Source: CAVUEG01 sp963740525 (GTDB lineage: Bacteria > Actinomycetota > Actinomycetes > Propionibacteriales > Nocardioidaceae). From it: a stretch of DNA of 64,000 nucleotides. Each line of letters starts with the position of its first letter. Position 1 is the first letter of the stretch. The notes below the pieces were generated by a model. It did not search any database, was not told the DNA's origin, and saw nothing but the letters and a program-made list of their open reading frames with translations. The stretch spans positions 1 through 64,000 of the forward strand of contig CAVUEG010000001.1 of NCBI GenBank assembly GCA_963740525.1. Direction: 5' to 3'. A program made the translations under genes and the position numbers. Positions 24,882 through 32,994 of the stretch are shown piece after piece.

Positions 24882-25637
24882 CTACTCCGGGACGTCTCCG
24901 AAGGTGGCCGGCCGGGGAAGCGTCTTCATGTGGTCGAAGGGCCACACCACGACGAACACCTTGCCGACGACGTCGTCCACCGGGATGAACGGCCCGCCCG
25001 GGTCACCCATGTGCAGCCGCGAGTCCGCGGAGTCAGGTCGGTTGTCGCCCTCGACCCACAGATGCCCGGCGGGCACCTTCACGTCGAACTTGATCAGCGA
25101 CGGCTTCACGTTGGCGGCGAGGTACGACCGCTCGTTGAGCGCCACTCCGTTGACGGTGATCCGGCCTCGGTTGTCGCAGCAGACGACGTGGTCGCCGGCA
25201 ACACCGATCACGCGCTTCACGAGGTGCCCACCGGTCGGATAGAGACCGAACACCTCGAGGGCGTGCGTGATCGGGTTGGTGGCCGAACGGACCTCGTCGG
25301 CCTGGAGCCAGCCGCCCGGGTCGGCGAAGACCACGATGTCTCCGCGCTGGGGGGTGCCGCGCCAGTACGACACCTTCTGGACCAGGATCCGGTCGTTCCT
25401 CACCAGGGTGTCGTTCATCGACCCCGAGGGGATGTAGAACGCCTGCACGAACAGGGCCTTGATGACCACCGCGAGCACGAGCGCGATGCCGAGGAGCAGG
25501 ATGCTCTCCTGCCACACGGGCAGCTGCTTGCGCTCGCGGGTCTTGGCGGAAACGGCAGACCGCGGCCCTCCCTCGCCGTCGTCCCCGGGGTTGTCCGGGG
25601 ACGGAGGTTGATGGAGGTCGCGGTCTGCATCGGTCAC
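24882..25637 (-). CDS. lepB: Type I signal peptidase (first of two)
   Basis: A 251-aa membrane serine protease that removes signal peptides on the outer face. One hydrophobic segment (SILLLGIALVLAVVIKALFV) precedes the active site: IPSGSMNDTL carries the nucleophile Ser and KRVIGVAGDHVVC the Lys base. The cytoplasmic N-terminus is rich in acidic and Gly residues. It is 3 nt from rnhB. A second, non-identical copy lies upstream across rplS. Confidence 0.93.
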   Translation of the reverse strand: MTDADRDLHQPPSPDNPGDDGEGGPRSAVSAKTRERKQLPVWQESILLLGIALVLAVVIKALFVQAFYIPSGSMNDTLVRNDRILVQKVSYWRGTPQRGDIVVFADPGGWLQADEVRSATNPITHALEVFGLYPTGGHLVKRVIGVAGDHVVCCDNRGRITVNGVALNERSYLAANVKPSLIKFDVKVPAGHLWVEGDNRPDSADSRLHMGDPGGPFIPVDDVVGKVFVVVWPFDHMKTLPRPATFGDVPE

Positions 25638-25672
25638 GCGGTGAGCCTAGCCGCCAGGACCAGGCCAGTCGG

Positions 25673-26023
25673 TCAGCCCTCGCGCTTTTCCTTGATCTTG
25701 GCGGCCTTGCCGCGCAGGTTGCGCAGGTAGTACAGCTTCGCGCGACGTACGTCGCCACGCGTGACGATCTCGATCGAGTCGAAGATCGGCGAGTGCATCG
25801 GGAAGGTGCGCTCGACACCGACACCGAAGGAGACCTTGCGAACGGTGAACGTGCGGCCCACGCCCGAGCCGTGAATGCGGATCACGACGCCCTGGAACAC
25901 CTGGATCCGGGCCCGGTTGCCTTCGACGACCTTGACGTGCACCTTGATGGTGTCACCGGCGCGGAAGGCGGGGACGTCGTCGCGAAGCCGGTCGGCCGCG
26001 AGTGAGTCGATGAGGTTGGTCAT
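25673..26023 (-). CDS. rplS: 50S ribosomal protein L19
   Basis: L19 sits at the 30S-50S interface. The 116-aa product has FRAGDTIKVHVKVVEGNRAR, FQGVVIRIHGSGVGRTFTVR and the C-terminal RRAKLYYLRNLRGKAAKIKE. ATG 26023 follows GAGGAGCAACC. It is flanked by two signal peptidase genes on the same strand, and by trmD and rimM further upstream. Confidence 0.98.
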   Translation of the reverse strand: MTNLIDSLAADRLRDDVPAFRAGDTIKVHVKVVEGNRARIQVFQGVVIRIHGSGVGRTFTVRKVSFGVGVERTFPMHSPIFDSIEIVTRGDVRRAKLYYLRNLRGKAAKIKEKREG

Positions 26024-26197
26024 GGTTGCTCCTCGTGCGCGCCACAGGTCGCGCGCGGAATTGTGGTGGTCAAGACTTCGCAGATCCGTCCCGGACGAGC
26101 CGGCCTTGCGTCGTACGGCACCACCCCTGTGGCGGGAGAACCGTCGGCCACCGGTCACGGGGACCGGTCAACCGTGACGCACACGGACCAAGGATCG

Positions 26198-26213
26198 ATT
26201 CTGCCACAACGGA
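26198..26213 (-). promoter_or_regulatory. Putative extended -10 promoter of rplS
   Basis: The minus strand reads TTCCGTTGTGGCAGAATCGA, with TGTGGCAGAAT resembling an extended -10 (CAGAAT at 26198-26203). A near-identical TCTGGCACAAT stands upstream of rpsP. The leader to the rplS ATG would be about 170 nt. The similarity is seen; start-site use is inferred. Confidence 0.4.
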
Positions 26214-26235
26214 AGCGAGGCAGAGAAATCGGTGG

Positions 26236-26964
26236 TCACGGGTCCGGCACCATCGAGAACTCCTTCGGAGTCCGGACCCAGCCCAGTTGGCCGGCGGGCC
26301 AGAACACCGCCATCACCTTGCCGACCACGTCGTCGACCGGCACCATGCCCTGGCGCTGGTCGTCCTGGTGCCATCGCGAGTCCTCGGAGTTCTCGCGGTT
26401 GTCACCCTGGAGCCAGAGGAAGCCCTGGGGAACGTGGATGGTGAACCGGCACACCTTGGCCACGTCCGACGCGCAGGCGGACATCCCCGGCGGCAGGTAC
26501 GTCGACTCGGCCAGCGGGTAGCCGTTCACCCGGACCCGGTCGCGTCGGTCACAGCACTTGACCGTGTCCCCGCCGACACCGATCACCCGCTTGACGACGT
26601 GTCCGCCACTCGGCAGCAGGCCGACGCCGGTCAGCAACGAGGTGACGATGTTGCCCGGCTCGTGGTCCTGGGCCGGGTCCAGCCAGCCGCCCGGGTCCTT
26701 GAAGACCACGATGTCCCCCCGCTGGGGCGACCCGGTCCAGTAGCTCACCTTCTGCACCATGATCCGGTCGTTGACCTGCAGGCCGGGCTCCATCGACCCC
26801 GAGGGGATGAAGAAGGCCTGGAGGACGAAGGTCTTCGCCGCCAGCGCGATGACCAGCGCGAGTCCGAGCACGAGGACGGTCTCGGCCCACCAGGGAAGCG
26901 ACGAGTGGTGCTTGGTACGCCGGTGTCGCTGCTCGGCGTTGGTCCACACGGGCTGGGCGCTCAC
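26236..26964 (-). CDS. lepB: Type I signal peptidase (second)
   Basis: A 242-aa signal peptidase I with a basic N-terminus, one transmembrane helix (TVLVLGLALVIALAAKTFVL), nucleophile Ser in IPSGSMEPGL and Lys in KRVIGVGGDTVKC. A four-residue gap separates it from trmD. It shares the overall plan with the neighbour at 24882 but differs in the N-terminus and in an inserted loop (PGNIVTSLLTGVGLLP). Paralogous signal peptidases around rplS are common in actinobacteria. Confidence 0.93.
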   Translation of the reverse strand: MSAQPVWTNAEQRHRRTKHHSSLPWWAETVLVLGLALVIALAAKTFVLQAFFIPSGSMEPGLQVNDRIMVQKVSYWTGSPQRGDIVVFKDPGGWLDPAQDHEPGNIVTSLLTGVGLLPSGGHVVKRVIGVGGDTVKCCDRRDRVRVNGYPLAESTYLPPGMSACASDVAKVCRFTIHVPQGFLWLQGDNRENSEDSRWHQDDQRQGMVPVDDVVGKVMAVFWPAGQLGWVRTPKEFSMVPDP

Positions 26965-26968
26965 GTGA

Positions 26969-28120
26969 TCACCGTCGTACCTTCTTGGTCAGTCGGAGCA
27001 GGCCGGACTCCGGCTCACCCGCGGGCCGGTAGCCCGCCTTGCGGTACGCCCGCTGGGACTCCGCGTCGTCCGCCCCGGTCACGAGCGAGCAGATCGTTGC
27101 CTCGTGCGGGCAGTGGCCCTCGACGAACTCGAGCAGGGAACGCTCCAGCCCCCGGCCCTTGAGGTCCGGAGCGACCACCAGGCGGCCGATCTCCCACCGT
27201 CCGGCCTCGAGCCGTGCCCGCACCGAGGCGACCAGGCGGGTGTCAGCCCGGACGACCCAGGTCCGCCAGGTGCCCAGTGACTCGACCAGCTCCTCCAAGG
27301 TCTCCTGGAGCAGCGGTATCGCCAGCGCGGGATCGGCCTGCACGTCGCCGACCGCGGCCGACCGTTGCAGCACGTAGATCTCGGGACCGTCCGCACGGAC
27401 CGCGGGCACGGGGACCAGCTCGTCCGGACCGACGCCGGCGCCGGCAGCAAGGAGGTCAGGTCGGCGGGCCACGGTACGGCGGACGGACTGCTCGCGACGC
27501 CAGGTCCGCACGGCGCCATGGTCTCCGCCGCGGAGCACGTCGGGTACGTCGAGACCGCGCCACGTCGGGGGTTTCGTGTAGACCGGGTACTCGAGCAGCC
27601 CCGCCTCGTGCGACTCCTCGGTCAGGGAGCCGGGGTTGCCCATGAAGCCGGGCAGCAGCCGGACGACCGCCTCCACCACTGCCAGCGCAGCGACCTCGCC
27701 CCCGTTGAGGACGTAGTCGCCGAGCGAGAGCTCGCGCACCCGCACGCGACCGGCCGCATGGTCGATGACCCGCTGGTCGATCCCCTCGTAGCGACCGCAC
27801 GCGAAGACCAGATGGCTCTCGGCAGCCAGCTCGCGAGCCGTCTGCTGGGTGAAGACCTCACCGGCGGGTGTGGGGACGACCAGCACGGTCTCCTCAGTGA
27901 GGAGCTCGTCGAGGGCCTCCCCCCACGGCTCTGGTTTCATCACCATGCCCGCACCGCCGCCGTACGGCGTGTCATCGACGGTCCGATGCCGGTCGTGAGC
28001 CCACTGCCGCAGGTCGTGGACCCGCAGGTCGAGCAACCCGGACTCCCTCGCCTTGCCGGGCAGGGAGAGCCCCAGCGCATCGAGGTAGGCAGGGAAGATC
28101 GAGACCACGTCGATGCGCAT
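26969..28120 (-). CDS. trmD: tRNA (guanine-N1)-methyltransferase fused to a GNAT-like domain
   Basis: TrmD methylates N1 of G37 in tRNA. Residues 1 to about 230 give the SPOUT domain: FACGRYEGIDQRVIDHAAG and LSLGDYVLNGGEVAALAVVE form the SAM-binding knot. Usual TrmD proteins are about 240-270 aa, but this one has 383. The extra C-terminal part, from about residue 240, reads as a GNAT acetyltransferase: VRARLEAGRWEIGRLVVAP and LKGRGLERSLLEFVE with acetyl-CoA-binding spacing. The two parts are in one uninterrupted frame. What the GNAT part acetylates is unknown. The gene starts 2 nt after the rimM stop. Confidence 0.92.
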   Translation of the reverse strand: MRIDVVSIFPAYLDALGLSLPGKARESGLLDLRVHDLRQWAHDRHRTVDDTPYGGGAGMVMKPEPWGEALDELLTEETVLVVPTPAGEVFTQQTARELAAESHLVFACGRYEGIDQRVIDHAAGRVRVRELSLGDYVLNGGEVAALAVVEAVVRLLPGFMGNPGSLTEESHEAGLLEYPVYTKPPTWRGLDVPDVLRGGDHGAVRTWRREQSVRRTVARRPDLLAAGAGVGPDELVPVPAVRADGPEIYVLQRSAAVGDVQADPALAIPLLQETLEELVESLGTWRTWVVRADTRLVASVRARLEAGRWEIGRLVVAPDLKGRGLERSLLEFVEGHCPHEATICSLVTGADDAESQRAYRKAGYRPAGEPESGLLRLTKKVRR

Positions 28121-28122
28121 CG

Positions 28123-28683
28123 TCAGTCCTGCTCCGGGTCGGGCGCGACCAGACCGGGACGGTCCTCCACGACGATCAGGCCGGCTTCGAGGTCGACGGT
28201 CGGGACCAGGGCAGCGACGAACGGCACGAGGACGTCGCGGCCGTCGGTGGTCCTGATGGAGAGCAGGTCCTGGGCCGCCCCGTGGACCACTCCCCTGATC
28301 TCGCCGAGTGGCTGCGCGGCCGTGTCGACCACGCCGAGCCCGACCAGCTGGTGGTCGTAGAACTCCTCGGGATCCTCAGGGGTCTCGTCGAGGTCGATCG
28401 TCGTCCGCAGGAAGAGTCCTCGGAGCGCCTCGGCCGCGTTGCGGTCGTCGACCTCGGCGAAGCTGACGAGCAGCCGCTCCTGGTGCCAGCGGATCGACTC
28501 GACCAGGAGCGTGGTCGGTCTTGCGGCCCCGGCGGGTAGCTGGTCGGGTGCCTCGACGTCCAGCACCGTGCCGGGCGCGAACCGCGCGTCGGGCTCGTCG
28601 GTGCGGAGCTCCACCGTGACCTCACCGCGCAGGCCGTGGGGCTTGCCGATCCGGCCCACCACTACGTCGGTAGTTCGGCTCAC
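28123..28683 (-). CDS. rimM: 16S rRNA processing protein RimM
   Basis: RimM helps 30S maturation and binds S19. The 186-aa product has the start VVVGRIGKPHGLRGEVTVEL, then EYDHQLVGL-like FYDHQLVGLGVVDT and LVPFVAALVPTVDLEAG of the PRC-barrel domain. GTG 28683 was chosen, with GGAG 9 nt upstream; a longer frame to 28752 is not conserved. It is 2 nt from trmD. Confidence 0.93.
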   Translation of the reverse strand: MSRTTDVVVGRIGKPHGLRGEVTVELRTDEPDARFAPGTVLDVEAPDQLPAGAARPTTLLVESIRWHQERLLVSFAEVDDRNAAEALRGLFLRTTIDLDETPEDPEEFYDHQLVGLGVVDTAAQPLGEIRGVVHGAAQDLLSIRTTDGRDVLVPFVAALVPTVDLEAGLIVVEDRPGLVAPDPEQD

Positions 28684-28820
28684 CTGGTCTGCTCCTGCGG
28701 AGTGATGGAAGTGGAGGGAGCACGAATGGGGAGACCGGGACGGCCTCCCCATTCGACGTTCAGTCGTGCGTGACTCTGCACCGGGCTCGGCGAGTGTCGA
28801 CCCGCGTGGGCCCTGTCGTC

Positions 28821-29063
28821 TCAGCGACGACGGTCGACATCGACGAAGTCGACACGCGCACCGTCACGACCGGCGAGGCCGTTGATGACGGTGCGGAAGG
28901 CGGTCGCCGTACGTCCGCCGCGGCCGATCACCTTGCCGAGGTCCTCGGGATTCACCCGGACCTCGAGGATCGAGCCGTGACGCATCTGCTTGTCGCGCAC
29001 CGAGACGTCGTCCGGGTGCTCGACGATGCCCCGCACCAGGTGCTCGAGCGCCTCAGCCAGCAT
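28821..29063 (-). CDS. khpA: KH-domain RNA-binding protein KhpA
   Basis: An 80-aa single-KH protein. VIGRGGRTATAFRTVI carries the GxxG loop for RNA binding. In other bacteria KhpA works with KhpB in RNA regulation of cell division. It lies just downstream of rpsP and upstream of rimM and trmD, the usual rpsP-khpA-rimM-trmD-rplS order. ATG 29063 is 5 nt after the rpsP stop. Confidence 0.94.
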   Translation of the reverse strand: MLAEALEHLVRGIVEHPDDVSVRDKQMRHGSILEVRVNPEDLGKVIGRGGRTATAFRTVINGLAGRDGARVDFVDVDRRR

Positions 29064-29068
29064 CGGCC

Positions 29069-29698
29069 TCAGGCCTCGGTCTTCTCGGGGGCCTTGTCGG
29101 CCTCCGGAGCGTCCGCGGCGGGCGCCTCGGTCTTGGCCTCAGCCTCAGCCTCGGCGGGAGCCTCGGTCTTCTCGGGGGCCTTGTCGGCCTCCGGAGCCTC
29201 CGCGGCGGGCGCCTCGGTCTTGGCCTCGGTCTTGGCCTCAGCCTCGGCCGGAGCCTCGGTCTTGGCGTCGGCCTTCGGCTCAGCCTTGGCGTCAGCCTTC
29301 TTCTCGGGCTTCTCGGACTTCGCCTTCTTGGTGACGGCGTCGCCCTTGGGCTCGTTGCCGGCACTCCTTGAGCGCCTCGTTGAAGATCTCGGCCTTGTCC
29401 CGCTTGGGCTCGGCCATCCTCAAGGTGCCCTCGGTGCCCGGAAGGCCCTTGAACTTCTGCCAGTCGCCGGTGATCTTGAGCAGAGCCTCGACGGCCTCGG
29501 ACGGCTGGGCGCCGACGCCCAGCCAGTACTGCGCCCGGTCGGAGACGAGGTCGATGACGACGGCTCCTCCTTGGGGTGGTACTTGCCGATCTCCTCGATG
29601 ACCTTGCCGTCCCGCTTCTTGCGGGAGTCGACGACGACGATGCGGTAGTAGGGCTGACGGATCTTGCCCATGCGCTTCAGACGGATCTTGACGGCCAC
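29069..29698 (-). CDS. rpsP: 30S ribosomal protein S16 (two frame-breaking indels)
   Basis: S16 is a small-subunit assembly protein. The first 50 residues (VKIRLKRMGKIRQPYYRIVV and on) read in frame 1. At about 29560 one G is missing (CCGTCG-TCATC), so VIDLVSDRAQYWLGVGAQPS follows in another frame. At about 29363 the frame returns, by one extra or two missing bases (GAGTGCCGG), and the original frame runs to TGA at 29069-29071. The tail of about 100 residues (ADAKAEPKADAKTEAPAEAE and on) is an Ala/Glu/Lys-rich extension like that of S2. Corrected length is about 209 aa. GTG 29698 follows GAGGAGA. Confidence 0.9.
29073..29227 (-). repeat. Two 68-nt direct copies in the rpsP tail
   Basis: 29073-29140 and 29160-29227 are identical but for one base, 87 nt apart start to start (29 codons). 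They encode the Glu/Ala/Lys tail EAPAADAPEADKAPEKTEA and its near copy. It is an internal coding duplication in the S16 extension. Confidence 0.8.
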
Positions 29699-29821
29699 GT
29701 TTGTGGTGTCTCCTCGAAATTGTGGTGTGGGTGAACGACGCCCGCCGGGTGGGGACACGGCCTGGTCGATCGATGGGCGCTGCACGGTCGGATGAGAGGG
29801 TCCGTCCGCACAGGACTCAGC

Positions 29822-29834
29822 GGCACATTGTGCC
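29822..29834 (-). promoter_or_regulatory. Putative rpsP promoter -10 and 13-nt palindrome
   Basis: GGCACATTGTGCC is a palindrome with a 3-nt centre. On the minus strand TCTGGCACAAT looks like an extended -10 (CACAAT at 29827-29832), matching TGTGGCAGAAT ahead of rplS. The leader to the rpsP GTG would be about 125 nt. Use as promoter is inferred. Confidence 0.4.
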
Positions 29835-29879
29835 AGACACCCCGCCCGGACCTCCAATCGAGCATGCCGGGTCGGTCGG

Positions 29880-30953
29880 CTACGCGACCACGCGACCTCG
29901 CAGGACGATCCGCTTGGGGGCCGCGAGCACTCGCAGGTCCTTCAGCGGGTCGGAGGCGTAGACGCAGAAGTCGGCCGGGGTTCCCTCCTCGAGGGTGCCG
30001 GGCAGGCCGAGCCAGCCACGGGCGCGCCAGGACGCGGCACCGAGCGCGTCGTACGGCGTGAGGCCGTACTCCGTGAGCTCGAGAACCTCGTCGCCGATCA
30101 ACCCGTGCGGGAGCACGCCCCCGGCGTCGGTCCCCGCATAGATCGCCACCCCTGCCTCGTACGCCGCGCCGATCGTGTCCTTGCGGGATGCGTAGAGCTC
30201 GCGCATGTGCCGGGCGTAGCCGGGGAACTTCTCCTCGCCCGCGTCGGCGTAGCCGGGGAAGTTCCCCAGCTGCTTGACGGTCGGGACGAGGGCCACGCCG
30301 CGCTCCACCATCGCATCGACCAGGTCCTGCGACAGGCCGGTCCCGTGCTCGATGCAGTCGATGCCGGACCCGATCAGGTCGGGCAGGGCCGCCTCGCCGA
30401 ACACGTGAGCCGTCACCCTGGCGCCGAGTTCGTGGGCGGTGCGCATCGCCTCGTCCAGCGCGTCGCGGGGCCACAGCGGGGTCAGGTCGCCGGCGTCACG
30501 CTCGATCCAGTCGCCGACCAGCTTGACCCAGCCGTCGCCGCGCCGAGCCTCCTGGGCGACGTACACCGCAAGGTCCTCCGGCTCGATCTCATGGGCGTAG
30601 TTGCGGATGTAGCGACGGGGTCGGGCCAGGTGGCGTCCGGCCCGGATGAGTCGCGGAAGGTCCTCGCGATCATGGATCCACGACGTGTCCGCGGCGGACC
30701 CGCAGTCCCGGACCAGGAGCGTGCCGGCGTCGCGGTCGGCCAGCGCCTGCTCCTCCTGCACGTCCTCGGGCACGGCGCCGTTCTCGTCGAGGCCGATGTG
30801 GCAGTGCGCGTCGACGAGGCCAGGGACGATCCACCCTTCAGCGAGCATCTCGGCCGACGCGACGGGCTCGTAGGTCACGCGACCATCGACCACGTAGACG
30901 TCGCGAACCTCGCCGTCCGGCAGGACCGGCCCTCTCACCCTCAGTGCTGTCAT
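29880..30953 (-). CDS. Amidohydrolase family protein
   Basis: A 357-aa metal-dependent hydrolase of the imidazolonepropionase/dihydroorotase-like superfamily. The HxH metal motif is DAHCHIG (His 50 and 52), the probable carboxylated Lys is in GWVKLVGDW, and ligands follow in VTAHVFGEAA, CIEHGTG and YAGTDAGG (Asp). The C-terminal GTPADFCVYASDPL is the usual return strand. Substrate is unknown; such proteins hydrolyse cyclic amides or Xaa-Pro-like bonds. It ends the block before rpsP and is 10 nt from the NYN gene. Confidence 0.88.
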   Translation of the reverse strand: MTALRVRGPVLPDGEVRDVYVVDGRVTYEPVASAEMLAEGWIVPGLVDAHCHIGLDENGAVPEDVQEEQALADRDAGTLLVRDCGSAADTSWIHDREDLPRLIRAGRHLARPRRYIRNYAHEIEPEDLAVYVAQEARRGDGWVKLVGDWIERDAGDLTPLWPRDALDEAMRTAHELGARVTAHVFGEAALPDLIGSGIDCIEHGTGLSQDLVDAMVERGVALVPTVKQLGNFPGYADAGEEKFPGYARHMRELYASRKDTIGAAYEAGVAIYAGTDAGGVLPHGLIGDEVLELTEYGLTPYDALGAASWRARGWLGLPGTLEEGTPADFCVYASDPLKDLRVLAAPKRIVLRGRVVA

Positions 30954-30963
30954 GACCGGGACG

Positions 30964-31347
30964 CTACCTGCGCGCCTGGGGCAGCTGGTCCAGGAGCCAC
31001 GAGGGACTCATCGCCTGGGCGCCGAGCCCTTCGACGCGCGCCCTCAGGAACCGGTCGGCTGTGACGACGAGCACCCGGCTTCCCGGCGTTGCCGCCCTGG
31101 CGGTCTCGGTGACGATCGTCTCGTCCCCGCTGCCCTTGGCATGCACCGTGCGCACGTGTCCGTCAGTACCCGCTCGGACACCCGCCTTGGCCTGCCCCTC
31201 CAGGACCAGCACGACCTCGTCGTACGGCGTGTCCGCGACCAGGAGCCCCTCGTGCAGGCGGCGGGCGGCGGCCGCCCGGTCCTTCCACCATCCGTCAGGA
31301 CGGCTCCCCACGACGTTCGCGGCGTCGACCACGAGTGTGCTGCTCAC
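30964..31347 (-). CDS. NYN (PIN-like) domain protein
   Basis: A 127-aa protein with a NYN/PIN-type nuclease fold. VVDAANVVGSRPDGWW gives the first metal-binding Asp and Asn; GSGDETIVTETARAA and VVTADRFLRARVE supply other acidic residues. Such proteins are predicted RNases or RNA-binding factors. It is 8 nt from ffh, so it probably shares the ffh transcript. Confidence 0.8.
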   Translation of the reverse strand: MSSTLVVDAANVVGSRPDGWWKDRAAAARRLHEGLLVADTPYDEVVLVLEGQAKAGVRAGTDGHVRTVHAKGSGDETIVTETARAATPGSRVLVVTADRFLRARVEGLGAQAMSPSWLLDQLPQARR

Positions 31348-31355
31348 CGGGACGG

Positions 31356-32927
31356 CTACTTGAGGTACTTCGCAAGGTCGGCGGGGAGGTCGACACTGTC
31401 GGGGTCGAAGTCGGTCCCAGCCGGGAGACCGAACGGGTTGCCCCCGCCCGCCGGCTTCTCCGTCGTCGCCTTCTCCTCGGCGGCCCGCTTGGCTGGGTTG
31501 CCGGAGACGCGCTTGTTCTTGGTCTTCTTGGCCTGTTGCTTGCCCTTGGCCCGCTTCCCGGCTCCGGGCATCCCCATCCCGGGGAGGCCAGGCATGCCCG
31601 GCATCCCCGGCATGCCGCCGCCACCCTTGGCCATCGCCATCATCATCTTGCGGGCCTCGAAGAAGCGGTCGACGAGCGTGTTCACGTCGGAGACCTGACG
31701 GCCCGAGCCCCGTGCGATCCGGGCCCGTCGGGAGCCGTCGATCAGCTTGGGGTTGGCGCGCTCGGCGGGCGTCATGGACTGGATCACGGCCTGGATCCGG
31801 TCGATCTCGCGCTCGTCGAAGTTCTCGAGCTGGTCGCGGAACTGACCCATGCCCGGCAGCATGCCCATGATCTTGGACAGCGAGCCCATCTTGCGCACGG
31901 CCTGCATCTGCTCGAGGAAGTCATCCAGCGTGAAGTCGCCGCCCTGGCCGCTGAGCTTGGCCGCCGCCTTCGCCGCGGACTCGGCGTCGAAGGACTTCTC
32001 CGCCTGCTCGATGAGCGTCATCACGTCGCCCATGTCGAGGATCCGCGAGGCCATCCGGTCCGGGTGGAACAGGTCGAAGTCGGTGAGCTTCTCGCCGTTC
32101 GAGGCGAACATGACCGGGCGCCCGGTGATGCTGGCGACCGAGAGCGCCGCACCACCCCGGGCGTCGCCGTCGAGCTTGGAGAGGACCACGCCGTCGAAGC
32201 CGACCCCGTCGAGGAACGCCTGCGCCGTGGTCACCGCGTCCTGGCCGATCATGGCGTCGACGACGAACAGCACCTCGTCGGGGGAGACTGCGTCGCGGAT
32301 GTCCGCGGCCTGCTGCATGAGCTCGGCATCGACACCGAGCCGTCCCGCGGTGTCCACGATGACCACGTCGTGCAGGGTGCGGCGGGCCTCGTCCACGCCG
32401 GCACGCGCCACCGCGACCGGGTCGCCGACACCGTTGCCAGGCTCGGGCGCGAAGACGGTGACGCCGGCCCGCTCGCCGTTCACCTGCAGCTGGTTGACCG
32501 CGTTCGGTCGCTGGAGGTCGGCCGCGACGAGCATGGGGCTGCGACCCTGCTCCTTGAGCCAGAGGCCGAGCTTGGCGGCCAAGGTCGTCTTGCCGGCGCC
32601 CTGGAGGCCGGCGAGCATGATCACCGTGGGCGGGTTCTTGGCGAACCGCAGTCGGCGGGTCTCGCCGCCGAGGATCGAGACGAGCTCCTCGTTGACGATC
32701 TTGATGATCTGCTGGGCCGGGTTCAGCGCCTGGCTGACCTCGGCCCCGCGTGCCCGCTCCTTGACGGCACCGACGAACTCCTTGACCACGGGCAGGGCGA
32801 CATCGGCCTCGAGCAGGGCGATCCGGATGTCACGCGCCGTCGCGTCGATGTCGGCCTCGGAGAGGCGCCCCTTGCCGCGCAGGTTCTTGAAGGTGTCGGC
32901 GAGACGGTCCGAAAGAGTCGCAAACAA
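31356..32927 (-). CDS. ffh: Signal recognition particle protein Ffh
   Basis: Ffh is the SRP54 GTPase that targets membrane proteins. The 523-aa product has an N domain, the G domain with AGLQGAGKTTLAAKLG, DTAGRLGVDAEL and SKLDGDARGGAAL, and an M domain ending in a Met/Gly/Pro-rich segment (MPGMPGMPGLPGMGMPG) and a lysine-rich tail. The start is TTG 32927, with GAGGA about 12 nt upstream; no ATG or GTG fits. It is the last gene after glnD in the amtB-glnK-glnD-ffh series. Confidence 0.96.
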   Translation of the reverse strand: MFATLSDRLADTFKNLRGKGRLSEADIDATARDIRIALLEADVALPVVKEFVGAVKERARGAEVSQALNPAQQIIKIVNEELVSILGGETRRLRFAKNPPTVIMLAGLQGAGKTTLAAKLGLWLKEQGRSPMLVAADLQRPNAVNQLQVNGERAGVTVFAPEPGNGVGDPVAVARAGVDEARRTLHDVVIVDTAGRLGVDAELMQQAADIRDAVSPDEVLFVVDAMIGQDAVTTAQAFLDGVGFDGVVLSKLDGDARGGAALSVASITGRPVMFASNGEKLTDFDLFHPDRMASRILDMGDVMTLIEQAEKSFDAESAAKAAAKLSGQGGDFTLDDFLEQMQAVRKMGSLSKIMGMLPGMGQFRDQLENFDEREIDRIQAVIQSMTPAERANPKLIDGSRRARIARGSGRQVSDVNTLVDRFFEARKMMMAMAKGGGGMPGMPGMPGLPGMGMPGAGKRAKGKQQAKKTKNKRVSGNPAKRAAEEKATTEKPAGGGNPFGLPAGTDFDPDSVDLPADLAKYLK

Positions 32928-32994
32928 GTCTGGTCAGTCCTCGGTCGGTGGCTGGCGGGTGCTGCAGGTGGCCCGGCCCGGCAGCTGAGCCAGG

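Noticed and set aside
18192..29698. Programmed ribosomal frameshifting in rpsB, rpsP or dprA
   Set aside because: No slippery heptamer at the break points; several are explained by one base lost from a G run, which fits sequencing error better.
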